From Akkermansiaceae bacterium (GTDB taxonomy: Bacteria > Verrucomicrobiota > Verrucomicrobiia > Verrucomicrobiales > Akkermansiaceae), in assembly GCA_018402445.1 (NCBI GenBank), contig JAGYIT010000004.1:1-64000 (forward strand): DNA of 64,000 bases, given 5' to 3'. A program made the translations under genes and the position numbers. Shown here piece after piece: positions 17,595 through 28,554 of this stretch. How positions within the stretch are numbered: position 1 is the first letter of the stretch; each line of letters begins with the position of its first letter. The notes beneath the pieces were generated by a model. That model did not search any database. It was not told the DNA's origin and saw nothing but the letters and a program-made list of their open reading frames with translations.

Positions 17595-19034
17595 TTAGCG
17601 GCTTCTGCGGACAAGAAGCATCAAACTGACGAGGCCCAGCCCGAAAACCGAGGGTTCGGGAACCAATGTAAGCCCTTCCACGTTCCAAGAAAACCCGTAG
17701 TCCACACCGCTCGTGTTGGAAGTCACCTGCCAAGCGTAGCGACCCGGCCCAAGCCCATCCGCTAGAATCAGTTCTACGTTGTCAACTTCGCTAAGACTCG
17801 CACCGATCTCCGTCCCCAAGGTGAACCCATTTGCGCTGAATAACCTGAGGTTCAGGTTCGCCAAAGACGGGGTAAAAACATAGTTGAGACCGGAGCCGGG
17901 CTGGGTATCCGTCACCGCAATATTCCGGTTCCAGACAAGGCTAGCGGCGATTTCGAAGGTGAAGCCAGGCGTGTTGAGATCGAAGAAATACAGTTGGGGA
18001 ACAGTCGCGTTGGAGGTTCCGAGATCCCACCCCGTGTTTGCGACCGTATCCGCAGCGTTGGCGTCATGTTCGCCCGCCACGAGGATGTCATGGGAATGTA
18101 GCACGTTCAGTTCGCCCGCCCCATATACCACATCGAGAGGCTGCGTCTGACTATTCGTCCACGCTCCACCGAATTCGGATTCGTCTCTGGTTGCTCCCGT
18201 GAAAAGAAGCGATTTCACCACTATCGAGCGGTCTGCGTTCCCAAGTCCGGATGTTCCGCGCGCCGTTTCCATGAGCAAGGCCGCCGCACCTCCCACGGTA
18301 GGCGTCGCCCAACTTGTAGCCGTCGTAGGAACCACAATATCCGGTCTGGTTCTAAGGCCACCGTCCAAGGTGATACCACCTCTACTGTGGTTACCGTTAG
18401 AAAGCCCGACAGTGATGCCGTTGTAGGCTCCCGCCATCAGTGCCGGAACAGACGTGCCGCTACCATTATTCAGGCCGAACACCGCTACAAAATCATCCCT
18501 TTGGATCGCGTAATCGATGCGACGCATCGCATCCACATTCTGCGCTTCAGTGTTCAAATTCGCGATCCAACTGTGATTCTGGATATCGTTACCCTCAACC
18601 GACGGCAGCGCCCCCGTATTCAATAAATTCAGGAAACCAGCACCGAGATAGCTGTTCACCTCGTAGGAGGTGACCCGGTTAGGGGAAACGCCGATGTCCG
18701 GTGATAGCGATGAGGATCCGTAGAAATAACGACCCACCGTCGTCGCATGATTTGACGCTGCGGTGGAGCCTGCGGAGCCGTAGATGAAATTTTTGTCAGA
18801 AAATATCGAAGCGTCTGGACGGTAATTACTAGCCGCACCCTCTGGTGCCTCGACCTGAGAAACCGAGATCCCCGCACCCGTGGGCATCGACGCACCCAGT
18901 TGCGTTTGGAGAGCAGTGAAACCTACATCCTCTTTCTGGGTAGCATTCAACTGAGCGTGGACATGGCCGGTAAGAAAAATTCCCGTGGCGACTTTCACCG
19001 AAAGCGTGATCGTTATAAAGGATGGTCGCGACAT
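17595..19034 (-). CDS. Subtilase-like secreted protein with PEP-CTERM signal
   Basis: 479 residues with an N-terminal signal peptide ending near GHVHAQ. The middle shows a divergent S8 (subtilisin) fold: GAGISVSQVEAPEG where the first Asp loop normally is (Asp replaced by Glu), SNHATTVGRYFYG giving the His, and ATSWATPTVGGAAALL giving the GTSMAxPxVAG serine box. The C-terminus is a beta-rich domain followed by VPEPS, a hydrophobic helix and RRSR: a PEP-CTERM sorting signal recognised by an exosortase. Thus a surface-anchored protein, perhaps protease. Several verrucomicrobial proteins have this architecture. Whether it is active with Glu in place of Asp is open. Lower GC than its neighbours. 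Confidence 0.8.
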   Translation of the reverse strand: MSRPSFITITLSVKVATGIFLTGHVHAQLNATQKEDVGFTALQTQLGASMPTGAGISVSQVEAPEGAASNYRPDASIFSDKNFIYGSAGSTAASNHATTVGRYFYGSSSLSPDIGVSPNRVTSYEVNSYLGAGFLNLLNTGALPSVEGNDIQNHSWIANLNTEAQNVDAMRRIDYAIQRDDFVAVFGLNNGSGTSVPALMAGAYNGITVGLSNGNHSRGGITLDGGLRTRPDIVVPTTATSWATPTVGGAAALLMETARGTSGLGNADRSIVVKSLLFTGATRDESEFGGAWTNSQTQPLDVVYGAGELNVLHSHDILVAGEHDANAADTVANTGWDLGTSNATVPQLYFFDLNTPGFTFEIAASLVWNRNIAVTDTQPGSGLNYVFTPSLANLNLRLFSANGFTLGTEIGASLSEVDNVELILADGLGPGRYAWQVTSNTSGVDYGFSWNVEGLTLVPEPSVFGLGLVSLMLLVRRSR

Positions 19035-19160
19035 GACAGTTGGATTTGATGAATTTTTAACTCTTTTTCGGATTCAGATCAATAGTGTTTTCCCGGAATT
19101 TACCAAAACACATCCACCCCCCGCCATTGACTCGCACCGCCACATCGTTTCCCATCGGGC

Positions 19161-20932
<1,772 letters not shown>

Positions 20933-20976
20933 AACTTAGCGTTGAATCAGCCGCCCATCCGCCATAGGCTCTCGCC

Positions 20977-21153
20977 ATGCTTGTTCTGGAACACAGCCCA
21001 GTCCATTCGGATCCCGAAGTCCTCGGAGGCACCCTTGTATTCCGCGGCACCCGCGTGAAAGCCCAGACTTTACTCGACTACATCTCCGCAGGGGATTCGT
21101 TGGAAACTTTCCTCGCCCACTTCCGCACCTGGGATGCCTTCGACCGCACCTGA
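20977..21153 (+). pseudogene. DUF433 antitoxin-like protein, truncated
   Basis: Reads MLVLEHSPVHSDPEVLGG then FRGTRVKAQTLLDYISAGDS and ETFLAHF, the DUF433 pattern (VFRGTRVPVxxLLDYLEAG). Family members continue with a short helix-turn-helix-like end (about 20 more residues), but here the reading changes to TWDAFDRT and stops. DUF433 proteins are putative antitoxins of PIN-type toxins. Its 3' end overlaps, on the opposite strand, a truncated addiction-module protein, so both look like halves brought together by a deletion or recombination near 21120. Confidence 0.65.
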
Positions 21154-21312
21154 TTCCATCTCATCCGCCCTGCTCACCGCCACGGCGACCTGTGCCTCGA
21201 AAATGCTTTTGTCTGGTGGAACGCTTTCCAACAGCCGCTCCGCCAGCAAGATCCTGCCTTCTTCGGTTAGACAAAGGGCATCTTCCAAAACCCGGTCAAC
21301 GGTTATGGCCAT
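21070..21312 (-). pseudogene. Addiction-module component (TIGR02574-like), end altered
   Basis: From ATG at 21312 it reads MAITVDRVLEDALCLTEEG and LLAERLLESVPPDK, then DEMESGAVEGIPGAEV. This matches the small antitoxin-like addiction-module family (helical, ERxxLAERLLES plus EIxSGxVxGIPxEEV). The expected ending (a short RLRARL-type helix) is replaced by GEESFQRIPCGDVVE, which runs antisense into the DUF433 fragment. No ParE/RelE toxin partner is seen on either side, so the module appears broken. Confidence 0.6.
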
Positions 21313-21422
21313 AGGGCGCAAATAACCGAACGAGGCGGTAACGCAAGGCTCCATGGCTTCAGCCCGGAAGAAACCTGCGGTCTTCCTTGAAGTTTGTAAT
21401 TTGAAATTTAAAGGTTTCCCCC

Positions 21423-23384
21423 ATGCTCATCCTCGCCCTCACCGGTGGTATCGCCACAGGCAAGTCCACCGCCGTCCGCCATTTCCGGGAGTTCCTGCCG
21501 GACATCGTGGTGTTCGATTGCGACCTCGCGGTGCGCCGCCTGTTAGAGACGGAGGAGATCGCCATGAAACTCGCCGGGCATTTCGGCAAAGGCATCCTCG
21601 ATGTGGAAACGGGAGCCATCGTCCGCGCGAAACTGCGGGACCTCGTTTTCGCGGACGCCGGGAAACGCGCGCTTTTAGAGGAAATCCTGCATCCTCGGGT
21701 GCGGCAGGAATGTCTTGCCCTGCGCGACGAGGCGGCTAATAAGGGGGCGCGGTGCTTCCTAGCGGATGTCCCGCTACTCTTCGAAAACGGCTTCGATTTC
21801 GGCCAGACCCGGGCGATCACCGTCTCCACCTCCCGCGCCACCCAGGTCGCCAGACTCAAGGCCCGCAACGGTTGGGACGATGCCCAGATCGAGTCCATCC
21901 TCGCCGCCCAGATGCCCCTTGGGGAAAAGGAGGCTCGCGCCGACATCGTCCTCTGGAACGACGGCCGCCCCGACACCCTCAGGGCGCAAATCCAGCGATA
22001 CTGCGAAACTTTCCCACCCATCTCCATGTCAGACACCACCGAACCAATCCCCGAGGCTCCCGTTTCCGAAGCCACCGAAGCCGTGCAATCCAGAGCCGTC
22101 GCCGAGGCGCCTGCCCCCTTCCCCGTGCCCGAGCACATCGATCTCAACGCCTTCCGGCTCAAGCCGCTTTCCGAGCTGCAGAAGATCGCCGCCGAGATCC
22201 CCGCCCGCATCCAGGGCGGACTCACCAAGGCTCAGCTCGTTTACGAGATCATCTGTTTCTTCGTCGCCAACGGCTCCAACGTGACCTGCGAGGGCGTGCT
22301 GGAATTCGGCAAGGAACACTTCGCCATGATTCGCGATCCCGAGCGCTCGTTCCGCCCCTCCCAGGACGACATCCACATCGGCGGCCCCGTCCTCAACAAC
22401 GCCAAGATCCGCAACGGCCAGCTCATCAAGGTGAAAGTCCGCCCGCCCGTGCAGCGTGACAAATATCTCACCACCGCCGAGATCCTCGAAATCGAGGGCA
22501 AGCCCGCCGCCGAATGGGAGGAGCCAAAGGATTTTGACAAGCTCACCCCGATGTTCCCCGACAGCCGCATCCACCTCGAGGGCGAGGGCACGGAATTCCT
22601 CGGCGTGCGCGTGATCGATCTCATCGCTCCCCTCGGAAAAGGCCAGCGCGGCCTGATCGTCGCACCGCCGCGCGGCGGGAAAACCATCCTGCTCAAGCAG
22701 ATCGCCAAGTCGATCAAGGCGAACAACCCCGGCGTCGAACTCGTCGTCCTCCTCCTCGACGAGCGCCCCGAGGAGGTCACCGATTTCGAGGAAACCGTGA
22801 ACTGCCGCGTGTTCGCCTCCACCTTCGATGAAACGCCGAAACGCCACGCCCAGGTCGCGGATCTCGTGATCGCCCGCGCCCAGCGCCTGGTGGAACTGGA
22901 CAGGCACGTGATCCTGCTGCTCGACTCCCTCACGCGCCTCGCCCGCGGCCACAACTCCGCCATGCAAGGCGGCCCGATCGGCTCCGGCGGCGTTTCCCCC
23001 GCGGCCCTTCAGAAGTCGCGGAAATTTTTTGGCACCGCCCGCAACATCGAGGACGGCGGCTCGCTCACCATCCTCGCCACCGCACTCGTGGAAACGGAAT
23101 CCCGCCTCGACGATGTAGTCTTCGAGGAGTTCAAGGGCACCGGCAACATGGAAGTCCGCCTCGACCGCGAACTCGCCGAGCGCCGCGTCTATCCCGCCAT
23201 CCACATCCCTCAATCCGGCACCCGCAACGACGACCGCCTCTACCATCCCGACGAGTTCAGGAAGGTCATCGACGTCCGCAAACAGCTCGCCGGCCTTCCC
23301 ATCGGCGACGCCCTTATCACTCTCCTCGACAACCTCAAGACCACCAAGACCAACGCGGAATTCCTCCTGCGCGGGTTGCGTTGA
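21423..23384 (+). CDS. coaE-rho: Dephospho-CoA kinase fused to transcription termination factor Rho
   Basis: A single 653-codon frame. Residues 1-200 are CoaE: P-loop GGIATGKS at 8-15, the FDCD motif, [16 protein letters not shown] and a [13 protein letters not shown] end; it phosphorylates dephospho-CoA in the last CoA step. Residues 202-653 are a complete Rho: Rho_N helices ([18 protein letters not shown]), cold-shock RNA-binding domain ([15 protein letters not shown]), Walker A APPRGGKT at 414-421, [22 protein letters not shown], and the [12 protein letters not shown] end. The Rho start ATG would be at 22026, but no stop codon precedes it; the other two frames are also open across the junction, so a hidden stop from a one-base error is unlikely. 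Internal initiation at 22026 remains possible. Confidence 0.92.
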   Translation: MLILALTGGIATGKSTAVRHFREFLPDIVVFDCDLAVRRLLETEEIAMKLAGHFGKGILDVETGAIVRAKLRDLVFADAGKRALLEEILHPRVRQECLALRDEAANKGARCFLADVPLLFENGFDFGQTRAITVSTSRATQVARLKARNGWDDAQIESILAAQMPLGEKEARADIVLWNDGRPDTLRAQIQRYCETFPPISMSDTTEPIPEAPVSEATEAVQSRAVAEAPAPFPVPEHIDLNAFRLKPLSELQKIAAEIPARIQGGLTKAQLVYEIICFFVANGSNVTCEGVLEFGKEHFAMIRDPERSFRPSQDDIHIGGPVLNNAKIRNGQLIKVKVRPPVQRDKYLTTAEILEIEGKPAAEWEEPKDFDKLTPMFPDSRIHLEGEGTEFLGVRVIDLIAPLGKGQRGLIVAPPRGGKTILLKQIAKSIKANNPGVELVVLLLDERPEEVTDFEETVNCRVFASTFDETPKRHAQVADLVIARAQRLVELDRHVILLLDSLTRLARGHNSAMQGGPIGSGGVSPAALQKSRKFFGTARNIEDGGSLTILATALVETESRLDDVVFEEFKGTGNMEVRLDRELAERRVYPAIHIPQSGTRNDDRLYHPDEFRKVIDVRKQLAGLPIGDALITLLDNLKTTKTNAEFLLRGLR

Positions 23385-23435
23385 AATGGGATTCCCAACT
23401 CGACATCCTTGCGAAGCACCGTTAGGCTCCCCGAC

Positions 23436-24189
23436 ATGATTCCGAAAAACAACCGCAAGGTCACCGCGGAAGAAATGCTAGAGCAATGCCGCCGCAACCG
23501 CCAAGAAGCCCGGATTTTGGAAAAAAGGGATCGCCCTTACGAGATCGAATCCCCGTATGCAGCCTCGCGGATTTCCGCGCCCGTCTCGACACCCGCCAAG
23601 TCGAAGGCGAGCTAGACGCGCTCTTTCGGGAAAGCCCTGAGTTCGGACGCAACCTCGCGCATCGGCTCTCACCATTTCTCGAAACGGAGGAATCCGGCCC
23701 GCTCACCCTGATCGGAGCGGGCGGTGAGGCGGCGGTTTTCGGCGATCCGGAAAACCAACAAGTCATCAAGCTCTGCGGCCCGCCCGCGCGCTGCGGTTTC
23801 GGCTGGGTCATCCGCCGCGGTCCGGGCGGTGCGCTCACCCTCGCCCCCGGCGGTCTCGACGAGATCCTCGACCGCCTTTCCCTTTTCGAGGCGCTTTTTC
23901 CATCCGGCATCTCCCTCAATTCCATCGGTGAAAACGACGCCTTTCTCGTCTTCCGGCAGCCTTTCATATTGGGTCGTCACCCCACAGCCTCCGAGCTTCA
24001 CGGCCACATGCGATCACACGGCTGGTCGCCCCACAAGGAACCCTGCTTCGGAGACACCTTGGATCAGCTCACCTGGAAAAAGGCCGGTTTCTCGCCACCG
24101 ATATCCGTCCGGAAAACGCCCTCGTCGCCGACTCCACGGGTGAAATCCATCCCATCGACTTCATTGTGGCAGGGAAAGAAGTCGGATGA
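23436..24189 (+). CDS. Polyvalent protein kinase-like domain protein (two frameshifts)
   Basis: Begins MIPKNNRKVTAEEMLEQCR. One C is missing in CCCC at 23551-23554; with it the frame continues through SLADFRARL, a glycine-rich IGAGGEAAVFGD nucleotide loop, QVIKLCGP (candidate lysine), and ILGRHPTASELHGHM. A second one-base loss near 24073-24081 separates the end GRFLATDIRPENALVAD and IHPIDFIVAG, where DIRPENAL and the later D resemble the HxDxxPxN and DFG elements of a minimal kinase fold. This pattern matches the putative polyvalent protein kinase domain found in phage and mobile-element proteins. About 250 residues when repaired. Substrate unknown. It is downstream of coaE-rho. Confidence 0.6.
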
Positions 24190-24234
24190 TTTTTTATGAT
24201 CGATCCCCCCAGCCCATCCCGTATCTTCCGCCGC

Positions 24235-25215
24235 ATGAAAACCATTCCCCGCATCATTCTCGCATCCCTGCTGATTTCCCTGCCCGCTTCGGCGGCGGAG
24301 AAACTCAAGGCGCTCATCGTCGATGGCCAGAACAACCACGCCGTCTGGCCGAAATCGACGGTGATGATGAAGCAGTATCTCGAGGACAGCGGCCTGTTTG
24401 AGGTCGATGTGGCAAGGGTGAAATTCATTAACAATTACAAGCGCGAGGAAAGCTGGCTGCCGCTCGCCGGAGCCGGTGAATCCGAGAAATCCGACAAGAT
24501 CCTGCCGGATCCGGATTTCTCCCCCGACTTCTCGAAATACGCCGTCGTCATCAGCAACTTCGGCAACGCCGCCGCGGACTGGCCGGAGGCGACGCGCACG
24601 AATTTCGAGAACTACATGAAGGAGGGCGGCGGACTCGTCGCCGTCCACGCCGCGAACAACAGTTGGGGCGGCTGGGTCGAGTTCAACAAAATGATCGGCC
24701 TCGGCGGCTGGGGCGGGCGCAACGAAAAAGCCGGGCCGTATGTCTATTATGACGCGGAAGGAAATATCGTTCGCGACGATGGCCCGGGAAAATGCGGCGG
24801 CCACGGCCCGCAGAACGAGTTCCTCATCACCATGCGCGACAAGGAGCACCCGATCACCAAGGGAGTCCCTAATTTCTGGATGCACACCAAGGACGAGTGC
24901 TACGCGAATCTCCGCGGCCCGGCGGAAAATATGACCATCCTCGCCACGGCGGCGGACACCCCGGAACTCAAGAAGGCCGGTCGCAACGAACCCATGCTCA
25001 TGGTGATCGACTACGGGAAAGGCCGGGTTTTCCACACTACCCTCGGCCACGACACCGAGGCCTTCGAGGGCGTCGGCTTCATCACCACATTCCTGCGCGG
25101 CTCCGAGTGGGCGGCGTCCGGAAAAGTCACCCAGCCCATCCCCGAGGACTTCCCCTCCGCCGACAAGGCGACCAACCGCGGCTTCGAACTCAAGAAAGCG
25201 GGAGAGCAGCCATGA
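24235..25215 (+). CDS. ThuA-domain secreted protein
   Basis: 326 residues from the ATG at 24235, with a signal peptide (MKTIPRIILASLLISLPASAA). ThuA-like glutamine-amidotransferase-like fold: KALIVDGQNNHAVWPKST, YAVVISNFGNAA, GGGLVAVHAANNSWGGW, then HPITKGVPNFWMHTKDE and GKGRVFHTTLGHDTEAF. Such domains are abundant in Verrucomicrobia and Planctomycetes and are associated with carbohydrate use; the activity is not well established, though keto-sugar hydrolysis or isomerisation has been proposed. It overlaps the next esterase gene by four bases (ATGA), implying co-translation and possibly joint action on the same extracellular substrate. Confidence 0.88.
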   Translation: MKTIPRIILASLLISLPASAAEKLKALIVDGQNNHAVWPKSTVMMKQYLEDSGLFEVDVARVKFINNYKREESWLPLAGAGESEKSDKILPDPDFSPDFSKYAVVISNFGNAAADWPEATRTNFENYMKEGGGLVAVHAANNSWGGWVEFNKMIGLGGWGGRNEKAGPYVYYDAEGNIVRDDGPGKCGGHGPQNEFLITMRDKEHPITKGVPNFWMHTKDECYANLRGPAENMTILATAADTPELKKAGRNEPMLMVIDYGKGRVFHTTLGHDTEAFEGVGFITTFLRGSEWAASGKVTQPIPEDFPSADKATNRGFELKKAGEQP

Positions 25216-26099
25216 GAACCTTCCTGCTCCTGCTGCTCGCCGTTTCCCCGCTCCATGCCGAGTGGCAAAATCTCTGGCCCGGTGAAGCGCCCGGCGCCAA
25301 ACGACCTCCCGTCGGCACGGAAACGGTGAAGGAAGGCGGCAGGATCACCGGCGTCGAAGTCCCGCAGTATGCCCTCCACAAGCCCGCGGCGGGAAAAGCC
25401 AACGGAGCGGCCGTCGTCATCTTTCCCGGCGGCGGCTACTCCATCCTAGCCGCAGGTCACGAAGGCACGGAATACGCGGAATGGCTCACGCAGCGCGGCT
25501 TCACCGCCATCGTGGTGAAATACCGCGTCGGCGCGGGTCTCGGCTACCAATATCCCATTCCCTTCCTCGACGCCCGCCGCGCGATCCGCACCGTGCGCTC
25601 CAAGGCCGCGGAATGGGGCGTGAAACCCGACCGCATCGGCGTCATGGGTTCCTCCGCCGGCGGACACCTCGCCTCGCTCTGCGCAACCCGCTTCAAGGAT
25701 ACCTTTCCCGAAGAAACATCGGACGAAATCGACAATCTCTCCGCCCGCCCGGATTTCGCGATCCTCTGCTACCCGGTGATCACCATGGAACCGATCGGCC
25801 ACTCCGGCTCCCGCAACAACCTAGCGGGAAACAATCCCCCGGCGGAGCTCCTCGAAAAAATATCCACGGAAAAGGCCGTATCTGCCGACACCCCGCCGAC
25901 CTTCCTCGTCCACACGTCCGACGACGGAGTCGATTGCCGCAACAGCCTGCTGTTCGCCACCGCATGCCGAGAGCATAAGGTTCCCGTGACGCTACACATG
26001 TTCGAGAAAGGCGGTCACGGCTACGGTCTTAAGGGCAAAGGCTCGTTGGCGGGATGGCCGGATCTGCTCGACGGATGGCTGGCGGAGCGCTTCAAATAA
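25212..26099 (+). CDS. Secreted alpha/beta hydrolase (carbohydrate-esterase-like)
   Basis: 295 residues, signal peptide MRTFLLLLLAVSPLHA. Hydrolase motifs: VVIFPGGGYSILAAGHEG (oxyanion HGGG equivalent), YRVGAGLG, the nucleophile elbow GVMGSSAGGHLAS with the serine, the acid in HTSDDGVD, and the histidine in FEKGGHGYG. The layout matches BD-FAE/acetyl-xylan esterase-like enzymes that deacetylate plant or algal polysaccharides. Encoded immediately after the ThuA gene with overlapping start and stop codons. Substrate not determined. Confidence 0.85.
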   Translation: MRTFLLLLLAVSPLHAEWQNLWPGEAPGAKRPPVGTETVKEGGRITGVEVPQYALHKPAAGKANGAAVVIFPGGGYSILAAGHEGTEYAEWLTQRGFTAIVVKYRVGAGLGYQYPIPFLDARRAIRTVRSKAAEWGVKPDRIGVMGSSAGGHLASLCATRFKDTFPEETSDEIDNLSARPDFAILCYPVITMEPIGHSGSRNNLAGNNPPAELLEKISTEKAVSADTPPTFLVHTSDDGVDCRNSLLFATACREHKVPVTLHMFEKGGHGYGLKGKGSLAGWPDLLDGWLAERFK

Positions 26100-26157
26100 C
26101 CGGAGTTTTCGAAGCCGCTTGCCATCGCTTTCTTTCCTCCCTTACCTAGTTCCATCC

Positions 26158-26592
26158 ATGCAGCAAGAACAGGAAACCATCGTCTGCAAGCCCACCCCGT
26201 GGTTCATTCTCCGCGCACTCGCCATGCTCGCGATGTTCAGCGTTTTCACCGTGCTGTTCTACATCGACGGCACCACGGGATACCGCGAGAAAAACGTGGA
26301 ATACTACCTCCACGCCGCTTTCCAACAGGCCGGAACGGATTATTCGAGGATGAAATCCGAGGAGGGCTTCTCACCGGAATCCTGGAAGGAATTTGCCGCC
26401 AAACAGACGGTCAAACTGCCCTCCGATCCCTCCTTGCTGCCCGTTGGAACCGAAAATCCGATGCCTTGGCCGACGCTGCTCACCGATTTCGAGCGCATGA
26501 AGCCCGGCCAGCCGCACCTGCTCTGGCAGGACTACTCCGGGGAAATGCGCATGGCGAAAACCCCGCCCAAGAAACCTTTCGATGCCGGGTAA
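26158..26592 (+). CDS. Small membrane-anchored protein of unknown function
   Basis: 144 residues. A short cytoplasmic start (MQQEQETIVCKPTPWF), one transmembrane helix (ALAMLAMFSVFTVLFYI at about 22-38), then an extracytoplasmic region with YYLHAAFQQAGTDYSRM and EEGFSPESWKEFAAKQ. No named domain is recognisable. It overlaps the next gene by 11 bases; the two have the same topology (N-terminal helix, soluble C-terminal part) and probably form a unit. Similar pairs occur in other verrucomicrobial genomes as far as I recall, but I cannot verify this. Confidence 0.7.
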   Translation: MQQEQETIVCKPTPWFILRALAMLAMFSVFTVLFYIDGTTGYREKNVEYYLHAAFQQAGTDYSRMKSEEGFSPESWKEFAAKQTVKLPSDPSLLPVGTENPMPWPTLLTDFERMKPGQPHLLWQDYSGEMRMAKTPPKKPFDAG

Positions 26593-26983
26593 AATCCGCG
26601 AGCAGATCATCGTCTTCTACATCTGCCTCGCCCTCGCCCTCATCACCCTGTTTTACCTGATCCGCACGATGCGCCGCACCGTCTCCGCAGACTCCACCGC
26701 TCTCACCACCGCCACCGGGAAAACGATCCCCTACGCGGACATGAAAACCCTCGACCTCCGCAAATGGGACACCAAGGGCATCGCCCTCATCGACTACGGA
26801 GGAGCCACCCGCGACGGACGCGCCCGCATCGACGGCCTGACTTACGGCGGATTCAAGAAGGAGAACGGCGAACCCGCCGAGAAGCTGATGGCGCTGATTC
26901 GTGGGAGTTTCTCCGGGGAAATCATCGAATACGCTGTGGTGGAACCGGAAAGCGACCCGCCGCAACCTTCGGTGGGCGCGTAG
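26582..26983 (+). CDS. Small membrane-anchored protein of unknown function
   Basis: 133 residues with one transmembrane helix near the N-terminus (IIVFYICLALALITLFYLI) and a soluble domain: TGKTIPYADMKTLDLRKWDTKGIALIDY, then RIDGLTYGGF. The soluble part looks like a small beta domain of pleckstrin-homology or DUF-type membrane proteins, but no family can be assigned. Starts inside the preceding gene. The 185 bases that follow, before the TolC gene, hold no supported gene. Confidence 0.7.
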   Translation: MPGKIREQIIVFYICLALALITLFYLIRTMRRTVSADSTALTTATGKTIPYADMKTLDLRKWDTKGIALIDYGGATRDGRARIDGLTYGGFKKENGEPAEKLMALIRGSFSGEIIEYAVVEPESDPPQPSVGA

Positions 26984-27168
26984 CAGCCGGTCGCTTAACG
27001 TATCCTTGTGCGTTTAAACTTTAGGCAAGGGTTCCACCTCAGGAGCCGCATGTGAGATCCGATGCCTGGCTAATTCGCTCTCCAAGGTGCTGACATTCAC
27101 CGAGCTCAATTCGTCGAAAACGATGTTTCTTGCCTTGTAATCCGGGGCTTCAAATTTTACGCCACACC

Positions 27169-28554
27169 ATGCGCAAACTCTTGGCCTTATCTTCAACGAC
27201 ATTGCTGGCCTCTTGTGTATTGGGGCCGCAGCCCTCCTCGCCGAACTCCGAAACCCCTGCCTCGATTCGCGGGGACTCCACGCCGCACGGATCATCATTC
27301 GGCGACAAGGCATGGCGGCAGGTTTTTACCGATCCCACTTTGCGTTCGCTCATTGCACGCTGCATTGAGGCCAATCCCGACCTGGTCGCCGCGAGCTACC
27401 GGATCGAACAAGCCCGCGCCCGTGTCGTGGTTGCCCGCTCCGACTGGCTTCCGCAAGTCGGGGGCAGCGCCGGGGCTTCGACGAATTACCGCTCCGAAAA
27501 TACCGGACAAGTCACACCTGCTGCAGACCGCGGTTCCGAATCCTACGATCTCACCGCGCAACTGAGCTGGGAAGTGGACTTATGGGGGGGCATTCGCCGC
27601 AGCAACGAAGCCGCCCGTGCGCGCTTGCTGGAGGCCGAGTATTTCCGGGATGCCCTGCAAACCAGCCTCGTCGCCAGCATCGCTTCGGCATATATCGAAC
27701 TCAAGGGGCTCGACGAACGCCTAGCCATTTCCCGGCGCACTGCTGAGAATCGCCGCAATTCGCTTGGCATTGTCACTTCATTGCGTGATGGCGGCAACGT
27801 TTCCGATCTCGAAGTCGGCCAGGCGGAGTCATTGCTGCAGGAAGCCCTCACCGCCATTCCGATCACCGAGCAGGCCATTGCGGCACGGGAAAACCAGATT
27901 CGCTTTTTGTTAGGCGATTATCCCTCCTCGCTTACGCGTGGCGGCAGCCTCGACAAGCTTGATGGCTCGCTCCGCATCAGGGGCGGCCTGCCCTCCACGC
28001 TGCTCGCACGCCGTCCGGACATCGCCGCCGCGGATCAATCCTATCAGGCCGCCGTTGCGGAAATCGGCGTGGCCGAGGCGCTACGGCTGCCCAGCCTCTC
28101 ATTGACCGGAAGTGGTGGAGTCGTAAGCGGAGAGTTAAATCATTTGTTGGAAGGTAAATCCGGCTCCTATTCGGTCGGACCAAGGCTGGCAGGCCCCATC
28201 TTCGACGCGCGTCGTGGAAAAGCACGGGCGGATGCCGCCCGTGCCAGCGCCAACGAAGCGCTCGCCGCCCACGACCGCGCTGCAAAACAAGCTTTCCGCG
28301 AGGCGGCGGACGCGCTCAACGCCCACGTCAAAACCGGCCAAATCATCACCGAACGGTCGCGGCTTGTGGATGCGAATCTCAAGGTATCACGCGTCGCTGG
28401 CGAGCGCTTCGAGGGCGGTGCTTCCAGCTACCTCGAGGTACTCGACGCAGAGCGCAGCCTGTTCGGCTCCGAATTGGCGCTGGCCGACGCAAAACGCGAC
28501 CGCCTTCTCGCGGTGGTGGAGTCCTATCGCGCGCTCGGCGGCGGATGGAAGTGA
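27169..28554 (+). CDS. TolC/NodT-family outer membrane efflux lipoprotein
   Basis: 461 residues from ATG at 27169. Lipoprotein signal MRKLLALSSTTLLASC, then the efflux signature WRQVFTDPTLRSLIARCIEANPDL, AASYRIEQARARV and the second half of the internal duplication (RRPDIAAADQSYQAAVAEIGVAEALRLPSLSLTG, given here in one family region), ending with YLEVLDAERSLFGSEL. The trimer forms an outer membrane channel for RND or ABC efflux. The usual partner genes (membrane-fusion protein and RND pump) are absent on both sides, so this is an orphan component. The ATG follows a poor ribosome-binding site. Confidence 0.9.
   Translation: MRKLLALSSTTLLASCVLGPQPSSPNSETPASIRGDSTPHGSSFGDKAWRQVFTDPTLRSLIARCIEANPDLVAASYRIEQARARVVVARSDWLPQVGGSAGASTNYRSENTGQVTPAADRGSESYDLTAQLSWEVDLWGGIRRSNEAARARLLEAEYFRDALQTSLVASIASAYIELKGLDERLAISRRTAENRRNSLGIVTSLRDGGNVSDLEVGQAESLLQEALTAIPITEQAIAARENQIRFLLGDYPSSLTRGGSLDKLDGSLRIRGGLPSTLLARRPDIAAADQSYQAAVAEIGVAEALRLPSLSLTGSGGVVSGELNHLLEGKSGSYSVGPRLAGPIFDARRGKARADAARASANEALAAHDRAAKQAFREAADALNAHVKTGQIITERSRLVDANLKVSRVAGERFEGGASSYLEVLDAERSLFGSELALADAKRDRLLAVVESYRALGGGWK

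Noticed and set aside
22000..22030. Possible stop codon between coaE and rho lost by sequencing error
   Set aside because: All three frames stay open for more than 100 bases across the junction, so a one-base slip could not restore a nearby stop.
26984..27168. Minus-strand short frame ending SHAAPEVEPLPKV
   Set aside because: No start context, no family match and only about 50 plausible codons.
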